A stretch of DNA of 64,000 bases from Magicicada septendecula. Its lineage: Eukaryota; Arthropoda; Insecta; Hemiptera; Cicadidae. A program made the position numbers and the translations under genes. Below, piece by piece: positions 1 to 12,013 of the stretch. The DNA is taken from contig CM068373.1 in the NCBI GenBank assembly GCA_034769895.1, positions 21,619,967-21,683,966 on the forward strand, in the 5' to 3' direction. How positions within the stretch are numbered: position 1 is the first letter of the stretch; each line of letters starts with the position of its first letter. A model generated the notes under the pieces. The model was not told the DNA's origin and ran no database searches. It was given only the letters and a program-made list of their open reading frames with translations.

Positions 1-750
1 CGTAGAAGGTTCAATCTACCCTGCGGACTTGTGAGCCCTTTAATGACGAAGACCAGACCGAGATGATGACGGCGCTTTTAAGGATTCCCAAGACGGACAC
101 CCCAGGACGAGGTTTCTACATACCAATTTAAAGGTGACTCGATAGCCTGGCTATCGAGAGTTAATAATATTTGTTACACAACACACTTTAAAAGAGACTT
201 TTCAGAGACTATTAACTTTGTAAAGATTAAAAGATTAAATCTAAGAGTTTTAATGTAACTATTCAAACATCATACGTTGTAACAGTTTAAATGTTAATGT
301 ATCGTAGTATAATTCAAGTAATAATACCATTCTTCAAATGGTTAAATTAAAGAAAGTCTTGCAAGCTAATATCATGAATTGAGTATAACTAAAAGTTTTA
401 ATGACTAAATACCGAAGGTTACCCGGATCCGAGGTATAGCTAAATAAAATCAATTTTGATCCCAAAGATTAAAGAAAGCATTCAAATAACTTTAATAGTT
501 TAATTCGTAATGTCATGGGATCTGCCAGTAAATGTTTTAAATGTTAAATAAAGAGAAGTCGTCTTGTTGCACACATATAATGAGTGCGTGCATCAGTGCT
601 ATACCTTCCCTTGTTTCCTTACACAGTTAGTAAGTAATTTGTTAAGTTAATTATTTGTGAATACATTTCGTTACAACGTAGGCAGCCCATCTAATTGACG
701 GAGCTTAATTATGATGGGTTCCCTGAACTGTAACGCGGCGATACGTTACA
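1..750 (+). mobile_element. LTR copy A of a ~1.5-kb LTR family, cut by window edge
   Basis: The sequence matches the second half of the two complete copies at 843-2373 and 16575-18125. Shared landmarks are a hairpin at 138-158 with 9-bp arms, an ACCATT...AATGGT hairpin near 325-345, the TTCGTTACAACGTAGGCAGC block near 668, and a terminus reading TGTAACG...CGTTACA. The right end is at 750. The left end lies outside the window, so a target duplication cannot be tested. No coding potential is visible. Confidence 0.8.
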
Positions 751-842
751 GTGTAACCGTACCATAATCATACTGTACTGTAACCATACATGTAATTACA
801 CTTAAGATATTCTAATCTATGCAAAATAATATTCGAATAGTG

Positions 843-2373
843 TGTGACGATTTAAATGGTAATAAAATATTTAATAATTAAAAAAAACTGAGAAAGCAAT
901 TAAGTATTATTAAATCGCACAATTAAACCTAATACCCCTGTACTAACTCAGAATAAGTATGAGATTTAAATAAAAAAAATTTAACTAAACAAGTAATAAA
1001 AATCGTATTGTAAAAAGTTAATAATATTACAGTTAACCCTTTTGTAAATCATCATGCGTTGACCTGTTTAATTACGGACACAACGTGCTTAGCGAACCGT
1101 CTGTAATTTAGAAATATCTGGAAATCATAATGTAAGTAATTAATAATTTGAAGGCACGAGTAGTAGTTAAAATAATTCCTGTAAACTAAATAAGGCTAAA
1201 TAATTTGTTTCATCTTGCTATAATAATGTCTATTTAAATAAAAGTTGGAACTATATTATGGCGGAGTACTCGCTCCGCTTCGTTGTAATGTACCAGTCGT
1301 ATCAAGTTAAGAGTTACGATGCGGCGGTCAGACAGTACACACCTCCAAGCGAGGGCTCTTCAGAAATGTGTTAATTAAATTTTGAAATAACGGTTAGCTA
1401 CCAACAAAAAAAACCTGGGGAGCTAGTGATTTTTAAATGTATATGATGTAGAAAAAGTTTGTTCAAGAAATGTAATAATATAAGAAAAATCAACAACTCG
1501 TAAACAAGGTGACGTCTCTACTTAAGATGTAAACTCCAGTACAACTCTGGATGTGACTATGTGACCTGCCAAATTGCACATACGGACGTCTACAACCCAT
1601 ACGACGCTGACCAGGACCGACGTGGATCAACCCAACTTTAAGCAGCATTACATCAATCTCCTCACTAATACAGCTATAAGATATTCACCAGAGACACTAC
1701 CCAGATGACTACCCCGACTACCAGAATTCCGAAGAGTCACACCCCAGGACGAGGACAGCAAAGCTTATTTTAGAGGTGACTCGTTAGCTTGGCTATCGAG
1801 AATTAATTACATTTGAACATAACTTTTATAGATGAAAGAGACTTTTCAAAAGACAATAATTTGATCTAAGCAATAAATAAAACCAAAGAAATGTAAACTG
1901 TAGTATTAAAAATCATACGTTGTAACGTTAATATGGAAATGTAAATTATAATCCCTTTATTAAATAATACCATTCTTCAAATGGTTAATGTAATCTTGCA
2001 AGCTCCTAGATGAGCATAGTATAATTCAGACGTCTTTACTATATTTAAAGCAGACTCGGATCCGAGGTAAATTACATGATCAATATGATCCCTTGTTTTA
2101 CAGAAAACCCTTTTGAATATTTCAGTATAAATTTTTATGTTATGGGATCTTTTAAATAATTTGTTAATAAAGAGATGTCATCTTATTACACATTGAAGTG
2201 AGTGCATAAATCAGTGAAATACCTTCCCCTTTTGTCCTAATAAATAGCGTAATTATTATTGTTCTTTGTGTTGAGTTTAATTTCAGTTCGTTACAACGTA
2301 GGCAGCCTGTATAATTGGCTAGTGTCAATTATGATGGGTTCCCTGGATTTGTAACGTAGCCCGGAACGTTACA
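843..2373 (+). mobile_element. Solo LTR copy B (~1.53 kb) with AGTG target duplication
   Basis: It begins TGTGACGATTTAAA and ends CGTTACA, so the termini are TG...CA with near-inverted ends. The flanks are AGTG at 839-842 and AGTG at 2374-2377, a perfect 4-bp duplication. It aligns along its length with 16575-18125, sharing the hairpin at 1780-1800, the CTCGGATCCGAG palindrome, and the GTTACAACGTAGGCAGCC segment near the 3' end. There is no internal coding region, so it is a solo LTR. The 4-bp duplication suits Ty3/gypsy; that assignment is inference. Confidence 0.85.
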
Positions 2374-2639
2374 AGTGCAGGATTAAGTAAATGTAAGACA
2401 GATAAACTGACACCAACTTACATAAGATACACACAAGAATATCTTTCTTTAACGTATCAGACCGTGGTAGCTGAAAAACTGTTGTGATTAAAAAAATAAC
2501 CTAACATCTGAAATCCATATTATGACTTTATATTATGTCTTTGATAAAATATGTACTCACATCTGTTTTTTTTTTAAGAGTGTAAAGGAAACTATCAGTT
2601 AGCAATGATCAACAAGTTGGCAATTTTTAATACGTGGGC

Positions 2640-3145
2640 TGCAGTGTGTCTTACGTATAATGCCAGCAACGACGTTGTGAATAAGTTGCATAAGTACAAC
2701 CTTATGTGAGGGACCATTAGGCGAACCCTTAAGTCAGTAAGTAAAGGAACACGCCTAAAATTCTACATGGTAATGGCTGTTCCCACACTTTTTTACGGGT
2801 CTGAGAATTGGACTTTAACGAAAGGTCAAGCCACTCGTAAATGAGAGCTCTCAGGCACGTGGCAGGGTATACTCTCCATGATCATAGAAGAAACACAGAT
2901 ATACGGCAGGAGCTGAATATTATGAGTATACTCGAGAGGATCGCCCAGTATCGGCTGAATTGGTGGGAACCTCTTTGCCGAATGGATGACTGCCGCATGC
3001 CCAAAACAACTATGGAACTATAAGCCGATGAGACGGAGATGTATGAGACGTCCGAGGAAGCGCTGGAGTGACCAGCTCTAATCTTTGCCTGTTTGAGACC
3101 GAAACAAACCGTCCTTGGTTCAATCCTTGAAGATGATTATGATGA
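2640..3145 (+). mobile_element. LINE 3'-end fragment (reverse-transcriptase C-terminal region)
   Basis: Broken reading frames give the pattern K-F-Y-M-V-M-A-V-P-T-L-F-Y-G-S-E-N-W-T-L, which is the typical non-LTR reverse-transcriptase C-terminal 'Y...P..LYG.E.W' segment. It ends in an imperfect GAT/GAA tail. A reverse-strand relative lies at 44595-45090 and shares the final ~450 bp. Stops and frame changes make it a dead 5'-truncated copy. Confidence 0.7.
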
Positions 3146-3589
3146 AGAAAACTATCGAATTTTTAAAGCACCTGAGTAACAGTCGCACAGTCTTTTAATC
3201 TAAGTACACATTGAACTTATATAAAATAAGTTAAATACTAAATTGGAGCCTCTGTGTGTGTGTGGACCTTACCTAATCTTGGTATTTCTTCACAAAATGT
3301 AGTTAAAAATTCAACGCAATAAGTAGAATATTACAACTGTCACTGTATAAAAATAAATTAAAATAAGCTTAATAAAAACAGGCAATAATACTGGTATGGT
3401 ATTCTACGTGTTTTAGCACGCATCCCAGGCAGGATTCACGGACCATGTATTTAGAATTTCTAATCAAATCTGACAAGCAGAAATAAAAACTGAAATCTTA
3501 CTGAGAATATTGTTTAGCAATAGTGATATAAATTCTTTAGTGTTTTGAAGCAGGTATGAGATTTTGATTATTTGGAATGTGATATCAAA

Positions 3590-4040
3590 AACAGGAAGGA
3601 CAACGATATCAAGATAAAGATAAATAAATTTAGTTATACCAGTTGAACAACAAGACGCCTAGCAAAGTTAGACACAGCTAAAGTTCTGTAAGGACGTGGC
3701 CGGCTTTAATGTATGGATGTGAAACATGGACTCTCATCCAAAAGATATTCCAAAAATACAGGCCTCGCAAACGAAATTTTTAAGAGCAGTTAAGGAATGT
3801 AGTTCCAGAGATCATCTACGAAACGACAACATAAGGAAATACCTGACTTTGCAGTCGGTTCTGGACAGGATAAAGTAATAGAGGCAGAAGTAGAAGTCCC
3901 ATGTGGTACGCATTGTAGATAAGCGTATTCCCAAACAAGCGTTTAGGCCAGTGGGGAAGAGAGTTCCTGGAAGACCATGGACAAAATGGTCAGACACTCT
4001 GTGAAGTCGGAACGAGCTATAACTCAAGTCATATAATGCA
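3590..4040 (+). mobile_element. LINE 3'-end fragment ending in an AAG tail
   Basis: Translated pieces on the plus strand (K-I-N-K-F; I-P-K-I-Q-A-S-Q-T-K-F-L-R-A-V; N-D-N-I-R-K-Y-L) match the C-terminal region of the other LINE fragments in the window, for example 18400-18790 and 55400-55760. The reading frame is interrupted repeatedly. The open frame called on the opposite strand is a shadow. The fragment runs directly into the AAG repeat at 4042-4079. Confidence 0.6.
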
Positions 4041-4041
4041 A

Positions 4042-4079
4042 AAGAAGAAGAAGAAGAAGAAGAAGAAGAAGAAGAAGAA
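4042..4079 (+). repeat. AAG trinucleotide microsatellite
   Basis: About twelve AAG units directly follow the LINE fragment, so this is probably its expanded 3' tail. The lysine-rich open frame through it is not a gene. Confidence 0.9.
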
Positions 4080-4396
4080 TGTAAATTTTTACTGTATATA
4101 TGCCATTGACATTGCCGTTAGTAGGACTAACAAATGTACAAGAGCAACAGTAACGGATTACTACGTGATTTCCACAGTTATCCGCCTGCGTGAAACTCCA
4201 TTTACTGCACGGTACAGGGTATTACTGATATGTAATAAAAACATTGTAGAAAGGTAACGTTTGTTTTTGACAGTCTTTAGCTTAGAATGTATTACTGCTA
4301 TCAAATGAAACATTTCTCATATAGAGGAATATTGAATTTATAAATTCAACAAAAGAAATTATTTTTTCTAATCATGAAATAATGTTAGTTAATACG

Positions 4397-4738
4397 TTGA
4401 TCAGATTCTGTGATGTACGGTCAATGTGTAATGTTTACATCTCTCACATATTGTTGATCAGATTCAGTGATGTACGGTCAATGTGGAATGTTTACATCTC
4501 TCACATATTGTTGATCAGATTCTGTGATGTACGGTCAATGTGGAATGTTTACATCTCTCACATATTGTTGATCAGATTCTGTGATGTACGGTCAATGTGG
4601 AATGTTTACATCTCTCACATATTGTTGATTAGATTCTGTGATGTACGGTCAATGTGTAATGTTTACATCTCTCACATATTGTTGATCAGATTCTGTGATG
4701 TACGGTCAATGTGTAATGTTTACATCTCTCACATATTT
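4397..4738 (+). repeat. 57-bp minisatellite, six units
   Basis: Six consecutive units begin TTGATCAGATTCTGTGATGT at 57-bp spacing (4397, 4454, and so on) and differ at only a few sites: a T or G at one position and single substitutions elsewhere. Because 57 is a multiple of three, a 121-residue frame stays open across the array and reads a 19-residue hydrophobic repeat. The open frame is explained by the period, not by selection that I can see. Confidence 0.9.
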
Positions 4739-4839
4739 GGACAATAATCAGTTTCTAGTGAATAGACCTACAGTTTTACCGTTTTTCGATGTAGAGATTT
4801 AAAAAATATAAAAAATTAATATTAAAATAAGCTTAAATA

Positions 4840-5010
4840 AGCTCCATTCGCAATCAAAATTTCTCCATCCATCTCTTCCTGGGTCTACCCACACACATTC
4901 AAGTTTGTACCTACAGACTTGTTTGGTCAGTATGGAATCTGACATTCTTTCTAAATGTTCAGAAAAAATTAAAATTGAAATATTAGCTGCACTCGATCGT
5001 TTAAAATTAT
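4840..5010 (-). mobile_element. LINE 3'-end fragment
   Basis: About 140 bp are shared with 8665-8805, including TTTGTACCTACAG and TGGAATCTGACTTTCTTT-like runs. On the minus strand the pieces resemble the '...RM.D.....GRPR..W' tail of LINE proteins. No intact frame remains. Confidence 0.5.
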
Positions 5011-5680
5011 GTGCTTGAAACATTTAGTGTTTAAAATTGAAACAAAATTGTCATAGGAGGCGATTGTGCTATGACAATCAACAAGTAAAAGTGTTTTATT
5101 ATTACTATGTAGTGCAACAGAACATTGCAGTACAGGAAACTGTAGCCCGGACTGTATGCTGATATATCATTTTATGACGTTGTAGACATGTTAAAATTTG
5201 ATTTTTGTTTGATTCTGTTAATTAGAGATAAGTTTTGAATTAAGAATTGGGTAAAAGACTATTATGTATCAAAATGCCCATACATTTATTTGTGATCATG
5301 TCATGTGCGAATTTAATGTGGGAGTGCACGAGTGCGCGTGTCATTCGTATTTTATGAATAACTCTGTTATAAAGGAACATATTGAACTGAGATGTGGACA
5401 GCGCAAGCATCTTAAATAGCGCTATTTTTTCTGTGTGTCAGAGACTTGTTACATACTATTTTAATAGGGATTTTTTTTAGTAAAAATCAACTTTCTATAG
5501 ATTCCTTATCTTTTGGAAGTAATGAGGTTTGTAGATAAAATCTATACCTGCTTCTGCTGAAATCTGCCAATCTGTTCAAGAAGTTTGTCTATCAGTTCTA
5601 CCCATAAATCACATGATAGGTGTTTCGACCAATGAGCGGCCCCAATTTTCATTAAGGTTGGGTCTCCGGCAACGTAAGTC

Positions 5681-7585
5681 TATACCCTGATTAACGAAAG
5701 AAAGTGACTGGCGGAGCGGCCGCGCGGCGACCGAGTTTGTAGTAAAAACATTCCACTAAATAACCTCGTGGAAACGTAAAATACAGGGCTAGAAATGTCT
5801 AATGAACTGTATTTTAATCATAAATTAAAGACGTTTTTAACAAACTTTTTTAATTTTTAAAATCTTTTTTCAATTAATTTACATTGAGAGTAAAATAAAA
5901 AAATACACGAATTTGAATTAAAAATTTAGGGTTTATCGTTTTTTTATTACGTAAGAACTCAAGAGTTTAAGCATCGGAAAAACATTTCTTGTAGATAAAT
6001 GGTAGTCCACCTTCTTTAGTACAATATATCAAAAATTGAGATTGTTACGAATAATATTAACGACGTTATTAATTTTTTTAAATGTACTGTTAACTCCGTT
6101 ATTAATAATTTTTTCATTGAGTTTTTTCACAGTAAGCATAACAAAATTGTATTCATCAATAAAAAGTGGTATGTAACCTTCAAATATTACGAAATATAAC
6201 CGCAATCAGTTAATATAGGAAAATTAGAACTAACACTGTTCAACGGCGCGCCATCGAGTCAAGGTACAGTAACAGCCCAAAGAAAGTGGTGCATACGCTC
6301 ACGGCTCACGCATTGACACAGCCAACTTGCTACGAGTCACCAACCTCTCATATAAATATACAGAGATTTTAGTTATCTGTCTACTTATTTAATCTAATCT
6401 ATCTACCTGGAGATCTGTCAAAAACTTACATCTGACCAAACTTTTGTGGTTTAGTTGAACTACATGCTTTTTATAACAGATGGTCTTGAATGATTGTTTA
6501 TCACTCTTTTGCGGTACGGTATTTATTGTTTTCTTGTTAATAAACTATTTTTGTTTTGTGATCAGGTTTAATACTACTAATTGAAGTGCAATGTAATTAC
6601 TGGGAAATTGTTAATGCCATTCAAATTTCTCAACAACTAATTATTTAACTATGAAATACAGTTTACAGTTTAAAACTACCGAGCAAAGCTCGGTCTACCA
6701 GATATTGCATAATTATAACAGTATTTTACTGTTATAATGTATTGAAATGTAAAAAACAATTAGTAAATTACTTGTTATTAGCATTGACAAATAAATATTA
6801 AAGACAGTAAGGTACTTACAAGTATTGTAGTGTTCTTCAGCTTTTATGGAACCCGCTCATAAAATATGTGTATAAATCATAAAAATACACTATTAAAACA
6901 CTCTATAAGAAACACTTATTAAAACACTTATAGCTGTGAGTTAGTAGTCTTCAAACGAAGATGGTAGCGCGCGAATAAAATGGGTCCACTAGGTTCTGAC
7001 TGTACTTCCGCCGCAGAGCGCCACGCACTGCTCTCTGTGAAATTCACTTTATATATCAATCCATTGTAGTATTCCTATCATGTACAAGGTGTAAGTTGTA
7101 TATGTCTTCTACACTTAGTTATCTAAAGAGAGCGTCACGCAAATCTCATTCATGTACAACTTTTAACAACTGAGTTAACAGGACATTAGAAAAAAATTAA
7201 TAACGTCGTTAATTTTAATAGTAGGAATCTCAATTTTTGATATATTGTACTAAAGAAGGTGGACTACCATTTGTCCACAAGAAATGTTTTTCCGATGCTT
7301 AACCTCTGAGTTCTTATGTAATAAATATGATAAACCCTAAATTTTTAATTCAAATTCGTGTATTTTTTTATTTAACTCTCAATATAAATTAATTAAAAAA
7401 AGATTTAAAAAATTAAAAAAGTTTGTTAAAAACGTCTTTAATTGATGATTAAAATACAGTTCATTAGACATTTCTAGCCCTGTATTTTACGTTTCCACGA
7501 CGTTATTTAGTGGAATGTTTTTACTACAAACTCGGTCGCCGCGCGGCCGCTACGCCAGTCACTTTCTTTCGTTAATCAGGGTATA
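5681..7585. mobile_element. Non-coding element with ~425-bp terminal inverted repeats
   Basis: The left arm (5681-~6105) is the reverse complement of the right arm (~7160-7585). The termini read TATACCCTGATTAACG and its inverse. Shared internal landmarks include a GC-rich GCGGCCGCGCGGCGACCGAG block and a segment containing TCAATTTTTGATATATTG. The ~1.05-kb centre has no convincing coding region. The target duplication is ambiguous: TA inside the termini, or GTC outside them (5678-5680 and 7586-7588). This is a long-TIR non-autonomous DNA transposon or foldback element whose superfamily I cannot decide. Confidence 0.8.
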
Positions 7586-8619
7586 GTCAGTTCCATCCAG
7601 CAGCTCGAATATTACGGACGTGCTCTCTGTGCGAGTTTTTCGAACAGAAACTTTCTCATGTAAGAGTTATGAAGGACAATTTAAAGACGAGTTACCCGTC
7701 AGCTAATACCTTGTATTGGGTACGAACTCAATATTTCTCAAATAATAAAATATTTATATTAAACAGTGCCAGTCTCGCTTGAGTCAAGATTTCCGCATAG
7801 GGGAGGTTTATCCATCCGGGATACTCCTGCTTAACGCGAGGACACCTCAAGACGCGGGAAGGTGCACGCTTAAAACACCATAGTAAATAAATATTAAATT
7901 ACAGCCCAGTTCAGTACCTTGAGGTAAAGAGTAAACTGTTATCGGGTGTGTCGGCGTGCGTGCGTACAAGAGGACTGTCAGCGAAGCGTCGGTGTGCGGA
8001 GAGTAGCAGACGACGAGGGAGCAGATTTCGACGGATCACAGGACCAGCAGTGAGACGAATCAACATATTTGTATACAACGTTCAAGTAACAATTGACATT
8101 TTGAACAGATCAGTTCTGATAATTCAAAGACAATTATTAAATTAAAATAAATTATTTGTGAATTACAGACCATTTTTAAAATTTATTTCAAAATATACAA
8201 CCTTGCTCCAGATAACTGACTATATCTTTCAATTGTTACTATGCCTATAATATGTTTTGTCGCAATAGTAATAGATTTATTCCACAAGCAAATATACAAT
8301 TAACGACAGCTAAAAGCAAATTTAAGAATTTACATGATCTGCAAAAGGCTTAGAAGCAATCACTCTGTAGACACTATCTGTATGGCGTATTCCATACAAG
8401 AGAATAGAACGCGTTTAAGAAAGGTTTACTGTCAGTATGCTAATAATGATTCAGTATAATAATATATGATAATAATTAGCATATTGGGTTTGATTTTAGT
8501 AAAGCAAGTAAACGACTAATCAAAATACGTGGAAGTGTTAAATGACTGTACACAGTATGCTGTGGGGAATGTTTTTATATTACCGAAACGGAAACTGACG
8601 GAATTTCAGAAAAAAAGGC
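7586..8619. other. No recognised gene
   Basis: The segment contains a 65-residue arginine-rich open frame (7948-8145) without family resemblance. Around 7790-7870, TCCGCATAGGG and GAGGACACCTCAAG-like pieces resemble 14040-14090, and an AGAGGACTGTCAG motif near 7970 resembles 14295. This hints at two decayed copies of one repeat, but I cannot set borders. Confidence 0.4.
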
Positions 8620-8805
8620 ATCATCATAATCTTCAGAACACGGCATATGCCTGTTCCGCCTTCAAAAATCCTCCATCCATCACTTCCTGGGTCTTCCCAC
8701 ACATCTGTGTCCTATAGATTTGTACCTACAGTCTTGTTTGCCCAGGATGGAATCTGACTTTCTTTCCAAACGTTCAGAAACAATTAAAAATTGAAACATT
8801 ACCTG
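8620..8805 (-). mobile_element. LINE 3'-end fragment with CAT-type tail
   Basis: It is related to 4840-5010. A short CATCATCAT-like run at the left edge would be the GAT-type 3' tail on the minus strand, as at 18403-18423 and 44595-44620. Minus-strand pieces (K-A-E-Q-A-Y-A) lie next to the tail. It is not intact. Confidence 0.55.
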
Positions 8806-9333
8806 GCAATACAAAAACCTTAACAAACGTTCATATATTGAGTAAAGATTTATTTAAAAATGTCATTTAGCATTTAAATGGCGTTTAAAAAATGGCCCTT
8901 TTAAAATTTTAAGTCTTTAAAGGTGGTAAATATTACATCAATGTAAAATAATACGTGGTTCAGAGAAACAGAGAAAAGCGTAGAAGAGCTCCAGATTACT
9001 CAAGAAGACATTCAAGAATGGTTGCTACTTAGAAAGAATTTAAAATTGTCCAAGGTTTTAGGAAAATCCCAAGAAGAGAACAGGCGCTATCTAGACTGAC
9101 GAAAGGAGGGAGAGACATCGGATCGATAATAAAGGAAGTGTGGGCGAGGGGGAAGAGAGAGGAAAGTAAGAGAGGAACCAGTTGGACAAAACGTAGTCGA
9201 CAGTGGCTCATATGTAAAACAAAGAATAAGCTTAAATATGACTAGTCGGTAACGATGTCTCTAGTATTCTACGTTTATTTGATGTTGTTTAGACCTGTCT
9301 TACTGCTATACAAGCTGCCGGTTACTATATTTA

Positions 9334-9341
9334 CCCTACGT
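9334..9341 (+). repeat. hAT target duplication, left (CCCTACGT)
   Basis: This 8-bp flank matches TCCTACGT at 12006-12013 with one mismatch, as expected for hAT insertions. Confidence 0.8.
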
Positions 9342-12005
9342 TAGGGTGACCAAATCATTTTCGGAGAAAACCGGGACACAACCAGCCGGACTCCAATGGA
9401 CCCCCCCCCTAAATGTACCCAGGTTTTTTAATTTTTAATATTAATGTTTTGTTAATACATTTTGTTAACCCGATGATAGCCTATTTACTATTAGTAAAAA
9501 GGTAAAAACAAATTTACTCTGATTTATTTCTACAATATCTGTTTAATTAATGATATTTAATATACATAATAAAAAACAAATTTATTATGATTTTTCAAAA
9601 TATTATAGCCATGAAATTTTTAATAAAGTAAAATTAACATAAGCTTTAACTATTACTGAGCCCTTGTAGATGGGGTTGATTGTCCTTGGAGAAACGGGTA
9701 TTTTTCACTGCTTCCAGCCTTCTTGATCATGTCTTTGTTCTTTGAGACGTAGTGGTAAAATTCTACACAGTCGATTTTGTAGTTGTACAGGATCTGTAGG
9801 ATTGCTTCAAGAGAGTCCACCTACATTCTGTTCCTTTCATCAGTCCACTGGATATTCATGAACGAAAATATTCTTTCTACATTGGCATTATGGGCTGGCA
9901 TTGCAAACAAATACCTTGCAATTATTACCATCTCAGAGTACTGCTGAAGATGGTCACAGCTTTTAAAAAAACTCACCCACTTCTCATGACACTGCAATGG
10001 TGCTTCGTTTTCATCATTCCACTTGTGAAGATTTTCTTCAACGAAATTTGTCAATATCCCGAATTGATAAAAGAGAATGGAGTCATCGATTTCAATTTTT
10101 TCCCCTTCAAATAAGAAACTGTCTCTTCAAAACTTTCCCATTTTGCCACTCTCTTCAATAACATCCAATCAAACACCGACAATAATGACGAATATGAGGT
10201 GCTCCACTTGCTCATATATTCTATACAAGTGTCATAAAATTTGTCAACTTCTTCTTTAAAGTCCTTTTCTGCTGATTGTGTTACTTCTGCTCTTTTAAGA
10301 ACAGATTTAACATTAAAAGAAATGAACTGCTGCTCTTTTCTCTTAGTAACAGTTTCAAGAGTATTTTTCAGGACATTCGTTACCTCTATTACTCTTTTCG
10401 TGCTCCCCTCAATTTCCTTTATTCCATGCTGCAAAGTGCTAAGCTGGCTGTGAATGAACCATAAGTAGGCTTCACTTAAAGGATTGCTGAAAAATTGAAC
10501 CAATTGTTTGGGGGCTTTGTCTTCATTTAGGAAAAAATCTTTTAAGGGTTCAAACAGCCTGATGACTCGTTCAACTGTTGAAAATATTGATAAGCAGCGG
10601 GTTTTCGAGTGACACATTACATTCATATATTCAGTCCCTACATAATCGCAAAACTCCTTAAGCCTCTTTGTTCTAACTGTGTAGGCCTATATAGAAAAGT
10701 ACGAGAATACATTCACAATGATAGTTTCAACATCACAGCTCAAACTATCAGCAGATGTCTGCACGCAATTGTGTAAAACATGTGCAGGGCAGCCTATCCC
10801 TTCAATGTTTTCATGCAATGTTGTCTTTAATTTGGTAAATACGTTACATTTGCCTTGTCTTTTTAAACCACCAAAGTTGGTGTTCGTATTGTCTCCACAA
10901 AACGTCACACATTTATTTTTTTCGAGATCAAACATTTCAATAGTATTCATACAAAATGTTGAAATTTCGTCAGATGTTTCATTAGGTAGGGAACTCACCT
11001 TCAAAAGTTTGGACTGAATTCCTTCATTAATATCGAAAAACTGAACAACAAACGGAAATATTTTAGCAGCTTTATGATTGCTGGCATCAGTGGATATCCC
11101 GTAGAAAGAAGACTTTTTGATGTTTTCAAGGCTTTCCTTTAAACTCTGGGGAGCAATAACTCCTTTTACTAAGGCTGATACTTTAGTTCTTGCTGAACTA
11201 AATTTTTTTGCAATGGAAGAATCATCAAACATAACGCTATTAAGCTTACTAGTACAATCGCTAGATCTAAAGGTTTGGTGATGTTTTACCGTGTGGTAGG
11301 CTAGTGTAAGCTCGGCTGCTCGAACTTTTGTGCCTACACTTGATTGAGGTTTTACAAAATAATTTTGTAGAGTTTTACTACAGCTCGGTGCACTAAATCT
11401 GTTAATGTGTTTCTTTGACTTGATGTGATCAACTATGTCAGAACGCCCACCATGACTGATACTAATAAAACAGTTACATACCGAACACTCTGCTTCGTAA
11501 TAAAATCGACCTTTCTTGATAAAATTCCACTCTTTACAATAACTGTCACTGAATTTGCAGGCACGTTTCGGCATTGCATTTTGCAACTCAATGCCAACAA
11601 TACGACTAATACGAGAAGCCACCGGTACAGCTTGTATGACATAGCATCAACAACTACACTATTCTGACAATGACAGTGGCAAGTGGCGCGACAATCGGAC
11701 AGTTTTCATAACTCTTCTCAAGTTGCAACGCCTGGAACTGTTACAACAATACAACTACTCTCCAGCCACAGTACCGCTCAAAATAAATTATTGTTTCAGT
11801 GTATCAATATTGATACTGTGATTACTGTGGGACTATGGACGTTAGAGAAATAAGCTAAAATGTATTAATTTATCGTGTCGTATTCCGTTTAATCGAGCGA
11901 AATCTCTAAAAACTTATGAGCGTCCCGAAACAATTTTTCGGGACACCGTATGTTATGATGAAAAACCGGGACAATCCCGGTTTTCCGAGACGTTTGGTTA
12001 CCCTA
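9342..12005 (-). mobile_element. hAT-superfamily DNA transposon, 2.66 kb
   Basis: The terminal inverted repeats are TAGGGTGACCAAAT... at 9342 and TAGGGTAACCAAAC... read inward from 12005. Both continue into CGGAAAACCGGGA-type sequence, a familiar hAT terminus. An 8-bp target duplication with one mismatch flanks it. The interior carries one decayed transposase on the minus strand. Both ends and the duplication are readable, so this is a complete but inactive insertion. Confidence 0.93.
9653..11574 (-). pseudogene. hAT transposase pseudogene (BED finger plus C-terminal dimerisation domain)
   Basis: The start I favour is the ATG at 11574 (M-P-K-R-A-C-K-F); the upstream open frame has only a GTG. 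A BED-type zinc finger follows (C-S-V-C ... H-I-K-S-K-K-H). The middle part has G-I-S-T-D-A-S-N-H, the usual place of the first catalytic Asp, and C-P-A-H-V-L-H-N. The C-terminus has F-A-M-P-A-H-N-A-N-V-E-R-I-F-S, the hAT dimerisation motif. Three lesions are visible: an in-frame TAG at 10687-10689, a frameshift near 10051-10054, and an in-frame TAG at 9821-9823 with 56 codons of the same frame continuing to 9653. This is a cut-and-paste transposase relic that cannot make a full protein. Close relatives are ZBED-like insect hAT proteins; the subfamily is not determined. Confidence 0.92.
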
Positions 12006-12013
12006 TCCTACGT
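12006..12013 (+). repeat. hAT target duplication, right (TCCTACGT)
   Basis: Pairs with 9334-9341, with one mismatch. Confidence 0.8.

Noticed and set aside
4395..4740. Possible CRISPR-like array
   Set aside because: The repeats are directly joined with no unique spacers, and the genome is eukaryotic. It is a minisatellite.
9890..10464. Plus-strand frames within the hAT element
   Set aside because: Shadows of the minus-strand transposase, whose motifs are recognisable.
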